A stretch of 64,000 nt of DNA from Bacillus yapensis (GCF_005280205.1 NZ_SUND01000013.1:62001-126000), one strand, 5' to 3'. Positions 43,495-53,166 are shown, numbered from the stretch's first letter. Notes: a model not told the origin generated them from the letters alone. Program-made: numbers and translations.

Positions 43495-43530
43495 AAGCAG
43501 TGCGATTTCACAATCACACTGCTTTTCATT
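43495..43530 (+). terminator. Terminator of the CDF gene
   Basis: A 13-bp stem with one mismatch, AAGCAGTGCGATT / AATCACACTGCTT, a 4-base loop and TTTTC. Confidence 0.75.
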
Positions 43531-43561
43531 TTTATTTGGAATGTGCTATATTATTTATGAT

Positions 43562-43585
43562 ACTTATTAAAGAAGTTTAATAAGT
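43562..43585. promoter_or_regulatory. Inverted-repeat operator 1 of the ROK gene
   Basis: ACTTATTAAA-GAAG-TTTAATAAGT is a perfect inverted repeat with 10-bp arms, upstream of the ROK regulator start. Confidence 0.7.
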
Positions 43586-43596
43586 TTTTTGTTCAG

Positions 43597-43622
43597 AACT
43601 TATTAAAGATGTTAAATAAGTT
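43597..43622. promoter_or_regulatory. Inverted-repeat operator 2 of the ROK gene
   Basis: AACTTATTAAA-GATG-TTAAATAAGTT repeats the first operator with one arm mismatch. Its centre is 36 bases from the first, and it ends 24 bases before the GTG start. Confidence 0.7.
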
Positions 43623-43645
43623 TATTTAAATAGGGGGTGACTCTT

Positions 43646-44665
43646 GTGAACTCAACTCCAAAATCGATGAGAGCGGAAATCCTTCGTGGTATTCGTAAAA
43701 CTCTTTTAGAACTTGGTAATGCAACAAAAGTTGAACTTAGCGAAAAATTAGGAATTAGTTTTCCTACCATCAGCAAATTTTTTTCCCAGATGGAAAAAGA
43801 CGGTGAACTTATTTCAGTCGGCCTTGATGATTCTAGTGGTGGAAGAAGAGCGAAAAGATATACATATAATCCTGAGTATATGTTAGGATTGGCGATTTTT
43901 TTAGAGAGAACAGAGACAAATTATATTGTCTTTAACTGTTTAGGTGAAATCAAAAATACAGGAAAAACCTCAAGTGTATTGGAAAACGATGATTTAAAAT
44001 CATTAACTGAGTGTGTTGAAGAGATAAAAGAGAAATATCCTAAAATTAGTTCTATATCCATCGGGGTACCTGGTTCCGTTAATAATGGACGGATCATTTA
44101 TATACCAGGATATGAGCATCTGCAAAACTTTGATTTGAAAGAATACATGGAAAAGCGTTTCTCTGTGCCTGTTGTAATCGAGAATGATATGAATGCCGCG
44201 GTGCTTGGTTACCACGATAGTAATGGAAGGAAGAAAAATAACTCTCTTATTTATTTATATTCTGGTCAAAATGGTCCCGGTGCTGGAATCATGGTAAATG
44301 GTGTTGTTGTTCGAGGCAGCACTAATTTTTCAGGAGAGATTTCATTCGTTCCACAATATGACGATCGAAATTTCGGTCAGGCTTTAGAAAACGAGGGCAA
44401 GAAAGTATTTGTTAGTCATGAATATGAGATTGATGCTATTAGTAGGTTAATAGCTTCATTTGTTGCAATCATTAATCCTCATAAAATTATTTTTTGCGAT
44501 GATGAAGTGGACCAAATGATTATAGAAAAAATCGTAAAACAGAGCTCAAAGTATATTCCGACGGAACATCTTCCAGAGCTGCTAATGAGTGATTGGAAAC
44601 AAGATTATCTATTTGGATTACAAAGGCTTGGACTTGATCTCATGATCAATGAAATTAGTAGATAA
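43646..44665 (+). CDS. ROK family transcriptional regulator
   Basis: A 339-residue regulator. The N-terminal winged helix (ILRGIRKTLLELGNATKVEL, ISFPTISKFFSQMEKDGELI) is followed by a ROK domain (ISIGVPGSVNNGRIIYIPG, VIENDMNAAVLGYHDS, GPGAGIMVNGVVVRG). The Cys-rich zinc motif of true ROK sugar kinases is missing, as is common in ROK repressors. The start is GTG 43646, 6 bases after GGGGGTG. Two near-identical inverted repeats lie just upstream, so it probably represses its own operon, which continues with a transporter, a VOC protein and a HAD phosphatase. Confidence 0.9.
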   Translation: MNSTPKSMRAEILRGIRKTLLELGNATKVELSEKLGISFPTISKFFSQMEKDGELISVGLDDSSGGRRAKRYTYNPEYMLGLAIFLERTETNYIVFNCLGEIKNTGKTSSVLENDDLKSLTECVEEIKEKYPKISSISIGVPGSVNNGRIIYIPGYEHLQNFDLKEYMEKRFSVPVVIENDMNAAVLGYHDSNGRKKNNSLIYLYSGQNGPGAGIMVNGVVVRGSTNFSGEISFVPQYDDRNFGQALENEGKKVFVSHEYEIDAISRLIASFVAIINPHKIIFCDDEVDQMIIEKIVKQSSKYIPTEHLPELLMSDWKQDYLFGLQRLGLDLMINEISR

Positions 44666-44689
44666 GATAAAATGAAAGCGAGGTTATTT

Positions 44690-45910
44690 ATGGCTACGTT
44701 CTTTTTGGTAATTATCTATTTGGCTTTTATTAGTTTGGGTTTACCTGATTCATTGTTGGGAGTTTCGTGGTCCTTGATGCAATCAGAATTTGGGGCGCCA
44801 CTTGAGACAGCTGGATTATTATTTATGACAATTGCTGGGGGAACGATTATTTCCAGTTTTGTCAGTGGGGCAGTGCTTAAGCGCTTTGGAACAGGGATGG
44901 TCACATTTTTTAGTTGTTTAATGACAGCTGGAGCATTGCTTGGATTTCATTTCGCTCCTTCGATTATTTGGTTGTTTCTTTGTGCCATCCCACTTGGATT
45001 AGGTGCAGGTGCTGTTGATTCGGGGTTAAACAACTATGTCGCTTCCCATTACAAAGCACACCACATGAGTTGGCTTCATTGTTTTTGGGGAGTTGGAGCT
45101 ACACTTGGTCCCGTCATTATGGCTCAGTTTATTTCAGGGAACCATTCCTGGAGAAGTGGGTATCTTGCGATTGCTGGTCTTCAGTTTGCCTTAGTTGTTA
45201 TTCTTTTCCTTACTTTGCCTTTATGGAAAAAGGTTAGTGGAAACAGTCATGTTAACACGCCTGTTGAGCCAGAGTACATAAATAATGAAGATTCAATCAT
45301 TCAAAAACCTTTGCAAATAAGAGGTGTCAAACTATCTTTGATTGCTTTCTTGTTTTACTGTGGCGCAGAAGCAACAGTGGGTCTTTGGGGAAGTAGTTTC
45401 CTAGTAAATGTTAAAGATTTATCTGTTGACGTCGCGGCAAAATGGGTTTCCTTCTATTACGGAGGAATCACCGTTGGAAGATTTATCACAGGCTTTATTA
45501 CTTTAAAAATAGGGAACCGTACGCTCATACGGATGGGGCAGATAATCGCATTAGTGGGCGCTGCTCTTCTATTTCTACCATTGCCAGCAACTTTCTCACT
45601 AGTAGGTTTTATTTTGGTTGGGTTAGGTTTGGCTCCGATATTTCCGTGTATGTTGCACGAAACGCCAATACGCTTTGGAAAGAAACATTCGGGGACCATT
45701 ATGGGGTATCAAATGGCTGTTGCTTATACAGGGAGCACGTTCCTGCCACCTCTTCTTGGTTTCGTAGCCGCACGCTCAACAATCGGAATTTTCCCATTTG
45801 TCATTGCAGGCTTTATTGCCATCATGCTCTTGGGCTCTGAAAGATTAAATGCCAAATTGTACAACAACGGAAGAATAAGTGAACAAAATGACAACTCTAC
45901 CGTCATGTAA
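44690..45910 (+). CDS. MFS transporter of the ROK-led operon
   Basis: A 406-residue major facilitator with 12 membrane segments. It opens [20 protein letters not shown] and has a motif A-like [14 protein letters not shown]; the character fits the group near sugar permeases of the FucP/YfkF type rather than drug exporters. ATG 44690 has GAGG 6 bases upstream. It is 24 bases after the ROK gene, so the pair is an operon; a sugar or sugar-derived substrate is the reasonable guess. Confidence 0.85.
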   Translation: MATFFLVIIYLAFISLGLPDSLLGVSWSLMQSEFGAPLETAGLLFMTIAGGTIISSFVSGAVLKRFGTGMVTFFSCLMTAGALLGFHFAPSIIWLFLCAIPLGLGAGAVDSGLNNYVASHYKAHHMSWLHCFWGVGATLGPVIMAQFISGNHSWRSGYLAIAGLQFALVVILFLTLPLWKKVSGNSHVNTPVEPEYINNEDSIIQKPLQIRGVKLSLIAFLFYCGAEATVGLWGSSFLVNVKDLSVDVAAKWVSFYYGGITVGRFITGFITLKIGNRTLIRMGQIIALVGAALLFLPLPATFSLVGFILVGLGLAPIFPCMLHETPIRFGKKHSGTIMGYQMAVAYTGSTFLPPLLGFVAARSTIGIFPFVIAGFIAIMLLGSERLNAKLYNNGRISEQNDNSTVM

Positions 45911-45951
45911 TCGGGGATTTTTTAAACTATAAAAATAGGAGTGACAATCGA

Positions 45952-46332
45952 ATGAAGATAGAGCATATAGCAATTTGGGTTAAAGACTTAGAAAAAATGA
46001 AAACGTTTTATGTTTCGTACTTTAATGGGACTTCGAGCTCAAAGTATCATAATAAAGATAAGGAATTTGAATCCTATTTTCTTACGTTTGACGGTGGAGC
46101 ACGTTTAGAGATTATGCGTAAGTCAGGTATTGATAAGCCAGACATGGATGATCGGATTGGTTGGGCTCATATTGCCATTTCTCTGGGAAGCAGAGAGTCC
46201 GTTAATCAAATGACAGCTCGCTTGCAAAATGATGGTTATAAGCATGTTAATGGTCCTCGTGTTACTGGGGATGGCTATTATGAGAGTGTGATGGAAGATC
46301 CAGAAGGTAATCTCTTAGAATTGACTGTTTAA
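45952..46332 (+). CDS. VOC superfamily (glyoxalase-like) protein
   Basis: A 126-residue single VOC domain. It starts [19 protein letters not shown] with His5 as first metal ligand; later candidates are the Glu in RLEIMR, the His in GWAHIAI and the Glu in NLLELTV, the standard four-ligand set for glyoxalase I-type metal sites. It is probably a metal-dependent lyase, isomerase or dioxygenase acting on a small metabolite of the ROK operon. AGGAGTG precedes the ATG. Confidence 0.88.
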   Translation: MKIEHIAIWVKDLEKMKTFYVSYFNGTSSSKYHNKDKEFESYFLTFDGGARLEIMRKSGIDKPDMDDRIGWAHIAISLGSRESVNQMTARLQNDGYKHVNGPRVTGDGYYESVMEDPEGNLLELTV

Positions 46333-46382
46333 GATTTCAGGTATCGCATAAAAAATAGAATACAAGTTTAGGAGGACATGAG

Positions 46383-47183
46383 ATGATTAAGCTTGTTTTA
46401 ACAGATATGGACGGAACCTTTTTAAATAATAGTGGTGATTTTAACAGAGCGTTGTATAAGGATGTAAAACAGATGATGAAAGAAAAAGGCGTTGTTTTTG
46501 CTCCTGTTACCGGTAAGCAATGTGAACGTGTAGAAGAGTTATTTGGTGAGGATGCAGAGGGTTTATGGATTTTAGGAGATAGTGCTACGCGTATCAAACA
46601 TAACGGTGAATTTGTTTATGAATCTTTATTAAGCAATAAATTAGGTCTGGAGATTATCCGTTTACTCGAAGAAATCAGCTTAGAACATACTATTATTGCG
46701 TGTACAAGGAAAGGCGCAGTCATAAAGGAGAACATTCCTCAAGAAGAAGCAGCGATCGTCAGAAGGTCCTATGCCCAAGTTATCCAAGTCTCTGATTTTC
46801 ATGAAATCACCGATGATTTTGTTAAAAATACGATTCATGATCCGGCGTTAAGATGTTTTGAGACTAGGGAAAAACTATCTCAGTTCTTTGAGTCAGCCTA
46901 TATTGTTGCTTCAGAAGCTGCGTGGATCGATATCGCGAATGCCAATGTTCATAAAGGGACTACAGTGGAACACCTGCAGCAATTATTGAATGTGACACCT
47001 GAAGAAACAATGGCTTTCGGAGATGGATATAATGATTTGGAGCTTATGTCTCGTGCTACCTATAGCTTTGCAGTCCGAAATGCAGTGCAAGAACTAAAAG
47101 AAGCAGCGAATTTTATTAGTCGTTCAAATGAAGAAGATGCTGTGATGAAAACAATTTTACAAATATTAGCCCTACAAAAATAA
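46383..47183 (+). CDS. HAD superfamily phosphatase, Cof type
   Basis: A 266-residue Cof-type HAD hydrolase. Motif I is VLTDMDGTFLN (nucleophile Asp8), motif II lies in APVTGKQ, and motif IV is MAFGDGYNDLELM. The Cof cap domain is inserted between motifs II and III. Such enzymes dephosphorylate sugar phosphates or nucleotides. TTAGGAGG precedes the ATG. Last gene of the ROK-led operon. Confidence 0.92.
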   Translation: MIKLVLTDMDGTFLNNSGDFNRALYKDVKQMMKEKGVVFAPVTGKQCERVEELFGEDAEGLWILGDSATRIKHNGEFVYESLLSNKLGLEIIRLLEEISLEHTIIACTRKGAVIKENIPQEEAAIVRRSYAQVIQVSDFHEITDDFVKNTIHDPALRCFETREKLSQFFESAYIVASEAAWIDIANANVHKGTTVEHLQQLLNVTPEETMAFGDGYNDLELMSRATYSFAVRNAVQELKEAANFISRSNEEDAVMKTILQILALQK

Positions 47184-47200
47184 TATTCCTTTTCAAATTG

Positions 47201-47235
47201 AAGCATTCGGCTGTTATGGCTCCGAGTGCTTTTTT
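47201..47235 (+). terminator. Terminator of the ROK-led operon
   Basis: AAGCATTCGG / CCGAGTGCTT (one wobble) with an 11-base loop followed by TTTTT. Confidence 0.75.
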
Positions 47236-47313
47236 ATCTACTCATATCGATTCAAAAAAGATTAGTGTATAATGTAGAAAAGCAGGAGAAATGTGCCAAA
47301 AGGAAGGTAATCT

Positions 47314-48486
47314 ATGTCTTTGGAAAATGAAAACATTACGAGAATTGTTTTAGATGAAAAAGAATACATACTCATCGGTACGGCTCATGTATCTAAACAA
47401 AGCGCGGAGCTAGTTAAAGAGGTTATTGAAGCAGAACAACCAGATTCTGTTTGTGTTGAGTTGGACCAGCCACGTTACCAGTCCATCATGGAAGGGAACA
47501 AGTGGAAGGATACCGATATTTTTAAAGTGATCAAGGAAAAGAAAGCTTCCCTACTTTTGATGAATTTAGCAATTTCTTCTTTTCAAAAAAGGATGGCGAA
47601 GCAATTAGATATTCAACCTGGTCAAGAGATGATTCAAGGTATTGAGTCTGCAAAAGAAGTGGGCGCGAAGCTCGTTTTAGCAGACCGCAATATCCAAGTG
47701 ACATTCTCTCGTATTTGGCATCAGGTCGGATTTTGGGGTAAAATGCAGCTTCTAAGTCAAGTGATTGCAAGTATTTTTAGCAAAGAAAGCATTACCGAGG
47801 AAGAGCTTGAAAAGATGAAGAGTCAGGATATGATCAATTCGGTACTGAATGAGTTTACCGAAACCTTTCCTCGTCTTAAGAAGCCATTAATTGATGAGCG
47901 CGATCAGTATTTAGCACAAAAAATTAAAAAAGCTCCAGGGAAAAAGGTCGTTGCCGTATTAGGTGCAGCTCATGTTCCTGGGATAAAAGAAGAAATAAAG
48001 AAGGAGCATGATCTGAAGAAATTAATAGAGTTGCCTCCAAAATCGAAGGTTCCGCAAATTATCGGCTGGTCGATTCCGATTCTGATTGTGGCGATTATTG
48101 CCTTTACATTCTTCTCCGACCCATCTGCGGGTCTGCATCAGACTCTAAGTTGGATCCTTTGGACAGGTTCTCTTTCCGCCATTGCAACAGCCGTAGCCTT
48201 TGGACATCCGTTGGCGATATTGACGTCATTTGTCGCCGCGCCGATGACGACGCTAAATCCAGTGCTGGCATCAGGTTGGTTCGCTGGAATCGTACAAGCA
48301 TATTTCAGCAGGCCAAATGTAGGAGATTTCGAACGTTTAACAGAGGACGTTTTTAGCGTAAAAGGATTCTGGAATAATAAAGTAACTCGCGTCCTACTGG
48401 TGGTCGTTCTTTCGAACATCGGAAGCTCTGTGGGTACTTTCATTGCTGGTGCTGATGTCATTCGATTATTTTTCAAACATATATAA
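47314..48486 (+). CDS. TraB/PrgY family membrane protein
   Basis: A 390-residue protein. The N-terminal TraB domain has the hallmark IGTAHVSKQSAELV (residues 22-35), VELDQPRYQSIM, and AVLGAAHVPGI with the conserved His. Four C-terminal membrane segments follow. TraB/PrgY proteins of enterococcal plasmids reduce the level of peptide pheromones and have been likened to membrane proteases of the Tiki/EreA fold. Chromosomal copies are widespread in bacteria and archaea, with unknown role. AGGAAGG precedes the ATG. Confidence 0.88.
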   Translation: MSLENENITRIVLDEKEYILIGTAHVSKQSAELVKEVIEAEQPDSVCVELDQPRYQSIMEGNKWKDTDIFKVIKEKKASLLLMNLAISSFQKRMAKQLDIQPGQEMIQGIESAKEVGAKLVLADRNIQVTFSRIWHQVGFWGKMQLLSQVIASIFSKESITEEELEKMKSQDMINSVLNEFTETFPRLKKPLIDERDQYLAQKIKKAPGKKVVAVLGAAHVPGIKEEIKKEHDLKKLIELPPKSKVPQIIGWSIPILIVAIIAFTFFSDPSAGLHQTLSWILWTGSLSAIATAVAFGHPLAILTSFVAAPMTTLNPVLASGWFAGIVQAYFSRPNVGDFERLTEDVFSVKGFWNNKVTRVLLVVVLSNIGSSVGTFIAGADVIRLFFKHI

Positions 48487-48492
48487 GTGTAT

Positions 48493-48528
48493 GAGTCTAT
48501 TTCCTAGTGGAGGTAGGCTCTTTTTATT
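48493..48528 (+). terminator. Terminator after the TraB-like gene
   Basis: GAGTCTA / TAGGCTC (one wobble) with a 14-base loop and TTTTTATT. Confidence 0.6.
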
Positions 48529-48737
48529 AATTATTTGTTCGTTAAAAATAAAACTTTGTACCTATATATCGTATAATCCCCTATTTTTCTACATGATTCA
48601 CTTTCCATTTTTTCCTCAGAATTAAGGAGGATGTCTCAAGGAATATGTGACCGAATCCAAGAATAAAATGATAAATGGAAATAGATTCCTTTTATAGAAA
48701 CGAGCATATATATAAATTAAAAAGATGGGGAGAAAAA

Positions 48738-49697
48738 ATGGGGAAAATTTTTCAGGGGTCATTTGCTGTTGCGGCGATTTTAGTCATACTTGTTGGATGT
48801 CAGAAAGAAGTAAAGGTGGTGGCGACACATAAGGTGTTGGCGGCTCAAGCCCTAGAAACAAGGGCAATAGAAAAAGAACTGCCCGTTAGCATCGATGTGA
48901 TCGATCCTTTTACAAAGGAAATCATTCGCTCCTTTGTTCCAAGAGAAATGCAATATGACGTGAATGAGGAAGCGTTTCGAGAAGAACTTGAAGCGTGGGC
49001 GAAAGATTTAGCGACTGGTACCGATGAAGCAAAGGGTTATGACCAGCGGATGGTTTTGGACCGTATTGGCGCAGATGGTCAAATCATTAAAGGGAAGCCA
49101 AGGGTGATCCTGAAGGAAGCAGAACTAGTGGAACGAGTACTGGCTGCCGTGGAAAAAGGAGGTACAGTTGAGCTTCCTTTAGAGGTGCAGGAAAGTCAAT
49201 ACAACCCTGAAGAAGTACAGAGTTTAGGTGAAGTCGTTCTTGCTTCTTATACGACGTATTTTGATAGTAGTGTAATAGGAAGGGCAAAGAATATTGAACT
49301 CTCTGCGGCTGCGATCAACAACATCATTTTAGGAGTAGGAGACATTTTTTCCTACAATGAAGTAGTAGGTCCTCGTACTGTGGAGAGAGGGTATCAGAAG
49401 GCGATGGAAATCGTCAATAAGGAACTAGTAGAAGGAATTGGTGGAGGCATCTGTCAAACTTCTTCCACGCTATTTAACGCTGTCGACCAAGTCGGAGTTG
49501 AATATGTTGAATGGCACCATCACTCCATTAACATTGGCTATGTCCCAGTCGGAAGAGATGCAACCGTCTCATGGGGAGGCCCAGATTTCCGTTTCCAGAA
49601 TAAAAAGTCTGTACCGATGCTAATCAAAGCCTATGTCAACGGCGGTTCCATTACCGTCGAAGTGAGGACTTCGCAGGCGAATGCAAGTCAGTTATAA
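48738..49697 (+). CDS. VanW family lipoprotein
   Basis: A 319-residue protein with a lipoprotein signal ending LVGC. The VanW domain has DIFSYNEVVGPRTVERGYQK, the nearly invariant GIGGGICQTSSTLFNAV and WHHHSINIGYVPVGRDATV. The N-terminal half contains a peptidoglycan-binding-like segment, as in B. subtilis YoaR. VanW-domain proteins often accompany cell-wall genes, and their chemistry is not firmly known. ATG 48738 has GGGGAG upstream; the 21 codons before it are not needed. Confidence 0.9.
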   Translation: MGKIFQGSFAVAAILVILVGCQKEVKVVATHKVLAAQALETRAIEKELPVSIDVIDPFTKEIIRSFVPREMQYDVNEEAFREELEAWAKDLATGTDEAKGYDQRMVLDRIGADGQIIKGKPRVILKEAELVERVLAAVEKGGTVELPLEVQESQYNPEEVQSLGEVVLASYTTYFDSSVIGRAKNIELSAAAINNIILGVGDIFSYNEVVGPRTVERGYQKAMEIVNKELVEGIGGGICQTSSTLFNAVDQVGVEYVEWHHHSINIGYVPVGRDATVSWGGPDFRFQNKKSVPMLIKAYVNGGSITVEVRTSQANASQL

Positions 49698-49719
49698 AGA
49701 GTTTAATAGATATTAAAAG

Positions 49720-49748
49720 AAGGCTTAAGCGAGGCTTAGGCCTTTTTT
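49720..49748. terminator. Bidirectional terminator
   Basis: An 11-bp stem with one mismatch, AAGGCTTAAGC / GCTTAGGCCTT, with a 3-base loop and TTTTTT, between convergent genes. Confidence 0.8.
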
Positions 49749-49762
49749 CTATGTAAGAGAAC

Positions 49763-50275
49763 TTATGAGTTTGCTCTCCTCATTATCAATTGCATAAGTT
49801 GGTATCCATCACTAGCCATACCTTTATAACCTCCAAAAAAGGAAGGATATTTAATTGGGAGTAGGGTGATTATGAATTGAACAAAAGCCGCTTGCGTAAT
49901 CAATTTTATTAAAAAGGTAGGGATGGATCCGAGATTTAAATATGCAACTAAAATATAACAAACTAAACTCAGCATAAACGAAAAAATGGGGCCAGAAAGC
50001 AAAACGCTCGCATGCTGAATACTATTATTCATATCTTTCGGTATTTTAAAATCAGTATACCCAACCCATCCGCTAATGGGTTGAACTTTAATAGTCAATT
50101 TTCCAATTTTAAAACCAGATTTCGTGGTTGGTTTACCTAATCTGATTTCAACGGGCTCTTTGAATAGAAATAATGATAGTAATGCATGACCAAGCTCATG
50201 CACGAAAGTAGTAAGTGGGAATATAATAGAAACCAATATTAAAAGTGTGAGTGCAATTTGTTCGACGCTATCCAT
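49763..50275 (-). CDS. M50-like membrane zinc metallopeptidase
   Basis: A 170-residue membrane protein with four hydrophobic segments. The first contains HELGH (TTFVHELGHALLSLF), the zinc-binding signature of site-2 proteases, and a later MASDGYQLM could supply the third ligand Asp. At 170 residues it is a minimal member without a PDZ domain. Substrates are unknown. It is monocistronic and convergent with the VanW gene. It may be a catalytically competent small protease, but inactive relatives exist. Confidence 0.8.
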   Translation of the reverse strand: MDSVEQIALTLLILVSIIFPLTTFVHELGHALLSLFLFKEPVEIRLGKPTTKSGFKIGKLTIKVQPISGWVGYTDFKIPKDMNNSIQHASVLLSGPIFSFMLSLVCYILVAYLNLGSIPTFLIKLITQAAFVQFIITLLPIKYPSFFGGYKGMASDGYQLMQLIMRRANS

Positions 50276-50523
50276 GAGTTCCTCCAGTTTGAAAAATAAT
50301 CCTCATAGTATCTTTCAACATAATTAACGAGAATCCTGCATAAATAGATTTATACTGTGTAGCTCACGACCTGCCCCTCGGATAGCATGCAAATCAACAT
50401 TCTACAGCCAGACAAAATAGAATTTTCTCAAAAGATAGTCAAAAACGCATGTTAGGAAGAGATTGGAAGTAGTATAATGAGCTTGTATACATAAATGAGA
50501 GAATGCTAGAGGAGGATGGGATT

Positions 50524-51693
50524 ATGCGTAATGAAGAAATGCTTTTAATACCAGGACCTACACCAGTTGTCGATTCTATTTATGATGCATTAGCAAGTGA
50601 AACAAGAAGTCATACGGACCCAAGATTCGTTGCCATCTACAAGAGTGCCATAGAAAAAGTGAGACAAATGCTGAAAACAGACGGAGAAGTTTTCGTGATT
50701 TCTGGTTCCGGTACGATTGCGATGGAAATGGCCCTTGTCAATACAGTAGCTGCTGGGGAAAAGCTACTCGTCATTAGCCACGGCTATTTTGGAGACCGAT
50801 TCATTAACCTTGGGCAAGCTTTTGGAATTGAAGTAGATGTCCTTCAAGCCGAATGGGGAAAACAGGTCAATCCAGTAGAGGTTGAGAAAAAGCTTAGTGA
50901 AGGCAATTTTAAAGCCGTTACGATTACCCATGCCGATACTTCTACAGGCGTTGCCACAAATCTAGATGTTCTCGTTCCTATTATTAAAGAAGCTGGAGCC
51001 CTTGTCATCCTTGATGGAGTCTGTGCAACAGCAGCAATGGAAGAGGATATGAACAAAACCTACGGAGATGTAGATGCGAAAATTGATGTTGTGCTGACTG
51101 GTTCTCAAAAAGCAATCGGCGTTCCACCTGGCCTAGCAATCGTTGCATTTAACCAATCGGCCCTAGAGGCAAGAGAAAAAATCGAAAGAGTACCAGCTTA
51201 CTATTGTGATATATATAATTGGATTCCAATCATGAATGATCCATCAAAATACTTTGCGACACCACCAGTGAATCTTATCTATGCTTTTGAAGAAGGCATG
51301 AGACTTGTTTTAGAAGAAGGAATGGAGAATCGCTACAAGCGTCATTTTGCATATGGTAGAGCAGTACGAGCGGGGCTTGCTGAATATGGAATGAAGGCCA
51401 TCGCAAATGAGGAAGTAGCAGCTGCAACTCTGAGTTGCATTCTCTATCCAGAAGGTATTAACGATGCAGCATTCCGAAGTGCACTTGCGGAAAAAGGACT
51501 GATTGTCGCTGGAGCATTAGCTCATTTATCAGGAAAGGCATTCCGCATTGGGCATATGGGAAATACGACAGTAGAAATGCTTGAGCGAGCGCTTGTTCTA
51601 ATCGGAGAAACCTTAAATGAGCAAGGTTTTTCAGTAAATACGAATAAAGCCGTAGAGAAATTTCAAGAATATGCTTTAGCTGTGAAAAATTAA
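50524..51693 (+). CDS. Class V aminotransferase (serine/alanine-glyoxylate type)
   Basis: A 389-residue PLP enzyme. The N-terminus (LLIPGPTPVVDSIYDALASE) and the PLP-lysine segment LTGSQKAIGVPPGLA match alanine-glyoxylate and serine-pyruvate aminotransferases, with DTSTGVATNLD before it. ATG 50524 follows GGAGG at 7-8 bases. Likely role: transamination between serine or alanine and glyoxylate or pyruvate, linking to glycine metabolism, which would fit glycine production by the betaine operon elsewhere in the window; that link is inferred. A strong terminator follows. Confidence 0.9.
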   Translation: MRNEEMLLIPGPTPVVDSIYDALASETRSHTDPRFVAIYKSAIEKVRQMLKTDGEVFVISGSGTIAMEMALVNTVAAGEKLLVISHGYFGDRFINLGQAFGIEVDVLQAEWGKQVNPVEVEKKLSEGNFKAVTITHADTSTGVATNLDVLVPIIKEAGALVILDGVCATAAMEEDMNKTYGDVDAKIDVVLTGSQKAIGVPPGLAIVAFNQSALEAREKIERVPAYYCDIYNWIPIMNDPSKYFATPPVNLIYAFEEGMRLVLEEGMENRYKRHFAYGRAVRAGLAEYGMKAIANEEVAAATLSCILYPEGINDAAFRSALAEKGLIVAGALAHLSGKAFRIGHMGNTTVEMLERALVLIGETLNEQGFSVNTNKAVEKFQEYALAVKN

Positions 51694-51702
51694 GGAATCC
51701 TC

Positions 51703-51743
51703 AGGAGTGTCGTTACTTTGCTGGTAATGACGCTCCTTTTTTG
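51703..51743 (+). terminator. Terminator of the aminotransferase gene
   Basis: A 14-bp stem with one mismatch, AGGAGTGTCGTTAC / GTAATGACGCTCCT, followed by TTTTTTG. Confidence 0.88.
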
Positions 51744-51785
51744 TTTTAATGAATGTGGAATAGATATTAGAATGGAGCCAACCTT

Positions 51786-52016
51786 ATGTACTTAACCGTT
51801 AAAGAAACAGCTGAATATTTATCAATTACTGAATCAGCTGTAAATGAACTTATTTTATCGAAAAAAATCCGTGCCTTACACGATGGCGAGCAATACTTAG
51901 TGAACAAAGAACAGTTTACAACACATCTAAAGCAAGTCGAGAAGTATAAAGAACTTATCGAAGAAATTCTAAATGAGCCCATTCCTGAAGACATTGATAT
52001 AAAAGATGAAGATTAA
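51786..52016 (+). CDS. Small excisionase-like helix-turn-helix protein
   Basis: A 76-residue DNA-binding protein of the MerR/excisionase-like HTH_17 type: MYLTVKETAEYLSITESAVN, then LILSKKIRALHDGEQYLVNKEQF, and an acidic tail (EPIPEDIDIKDED). GGAGCC precedes the ATG. No integrase or phage gene is nearby, so it is more likely a small regulator than a true excisionase. It is 28 bases upstream of the MenC-like gene, a likely two-gene unit. Confidence 0.8.
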   Translation: MYLTVKETAEYLSITESAVNELILSKKIRALHDGEQYLVNKEQFTTHLKQVEKYKELIEEILNEPIPEDIDIKDED

Positions 52017-52044
52017 TCCTTAGACATTGAAGGAGTCTTAATTT

Positions 52045-53166
52045 ATGACTATATACATTAAGGAAATTATTCTCCACCGTCTGCGGATGACGTTGAATGA
52101 GCCGTTTTCCACAAGCTTTGGAACGATGCAGGAAAAAGAATTCTTCGTCATTGAAATGATCGATCAAGACGGGCATCAGGGGTTCGGAGAGTCTGTTGCT
52201 TTTACGAGCCCGTGGTATACAGAAGAAACGGTCAAAACGGTCGAGCATATGATGGAGGATTTCTTAATTCCGATGTTGTTCGAAGCCCCAATCGAACATC
52301 CAGATGAGGTTTCAAGACGATTTTCTTCTATTAAAAGAAATACAATGGCCAAGGCTGCCCTTGAAGGGGCTGTATGGGATTTACATGCGAAACGGAACAA
52401 TCAAACTCTAGCCGAAAGTCTCGGAGGAACGAAAACACAAATCGATGTCGGCGTGAGTATTGGTATTCAACCAACAGTGAAGGATTTGCTGACAACGATC
52501 GAAAAATATGCAACAGAAGGCTATAAACGCATAAAAATGAAAATCAAGCCAGGCTGGGATATTGATGTTATCAAAGCGGTCAGAACGCAGTTTCCTCATA
52601 TTCCGCTTATGGCTGATGCAAACTCTGCCTATTCCTTGCAGGACATCGAGCACTTAAAAAAGTTAGACGAGTTCGACCTAATGATGATTGAGCAGCCCCT
52701 AGGGCAGGATGACATTATCGAGCATGCGAAGCTTCAACAGCATCTACAAACGCCAATTTGCTTGGATGAAAGCATTTATTCTCTGAACGATGCAAAAATG
52801 GCCATCGAGCTAGGAAGCTGTAAAGTCATTAACGTGAAGGTTGGTCGTGTCGGCGGCTTAACAGAATCCAAGAATATCAACGATTACTGTAAACTGCATA
52901 ACATTCCTGTTTGGTGTGGCGGTATGCTGGATGCAGGGATTGGAAGAGCGCATAATATTGCCATTACGACCTTAGATCAGTTTGTACTCCCAGGTGACAC
53001 GTCAGCTTCCAATCGTTACTGGAAAAAGGACATTATTGAACCAGAAGTGACAATGGATAATGGTGTAATCAATGTTCTTAATAAACCGGGTATTGGTTAC
53101 GACATTAACTGGGGTGCACTAGAAGAATATCGAGTAGAGAAAAAAATATACAAAAGCATATTCTAA
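52045..53166 (+). CDS. menC: o-Succinylbenzoate synthase / N-acylamino-acid racemase
   Basis: A 373-residue enolase-superfamily enzyme of the muconate lactonising subgroup. Catalytic residues are visible: the KxK motif ([10 protein letters not shown]), metal ligands in [16 protein letters not shown] and CLDESIY, and the opposing Lys in [10 protein letters not shown]. This set is shared by o-succinylbenzoate synthase (menaquinone synthesis) and N-succinylamino-acid racemase, and many Bacillus enzymes do both. No other men gene is adjacent, so the racemase role is a real alternative. GAAGGAG precedes the ATG. Confidence 0.85.
   Translation: MTIYIKEIILHRLRMTLNEPFSTSFGTMQEKEFFVIEMIDQDGHQGFGESVAFTSPWYTEETVKTVEHMMEDFLIPMLFEAPIEHPDEVSRRFSSIKRNTMAKAALEGAVWDLHAKRNNQTLAESLGGTKTQIDVGVSIGIQPTVKDLLTTIEKYATEGYKRIKMKIKPGWDIDVIKAVRTQFPHIPLMADANSAYSLQDIEHLKKLDEFDLMMIEQPLGQDDIIEHAKLQQHLQTPICLDESIYSLNDAKMAIELGSCKVINVKVGRVGGLTESKNINDYCKLHNIPVWCGGMLDAGIGRAHNIAITTLDQFVLPGDTSASNRYWKKDIIEPEVTMDNGVINVLNKPGIGYDINWGALEEYRVEKKIYKSIF

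Noticed and set aside
44716-45906. Minus-strand ORFs inside the MFS gene
   Set aside because: Their composition is the mirror of a membrane protein, and no start signals are present.
48104-48476. Minus-strand ORFs inside the TraB-like gene
   Set aside because: They are antisense shadows of a clearly coding frame with a family motif.
51786-52016. Prophage excisionase
   Set aside because: The HTH resembles excisionases, but there is no integrase, attachment-site repeat or phage gene nearby.
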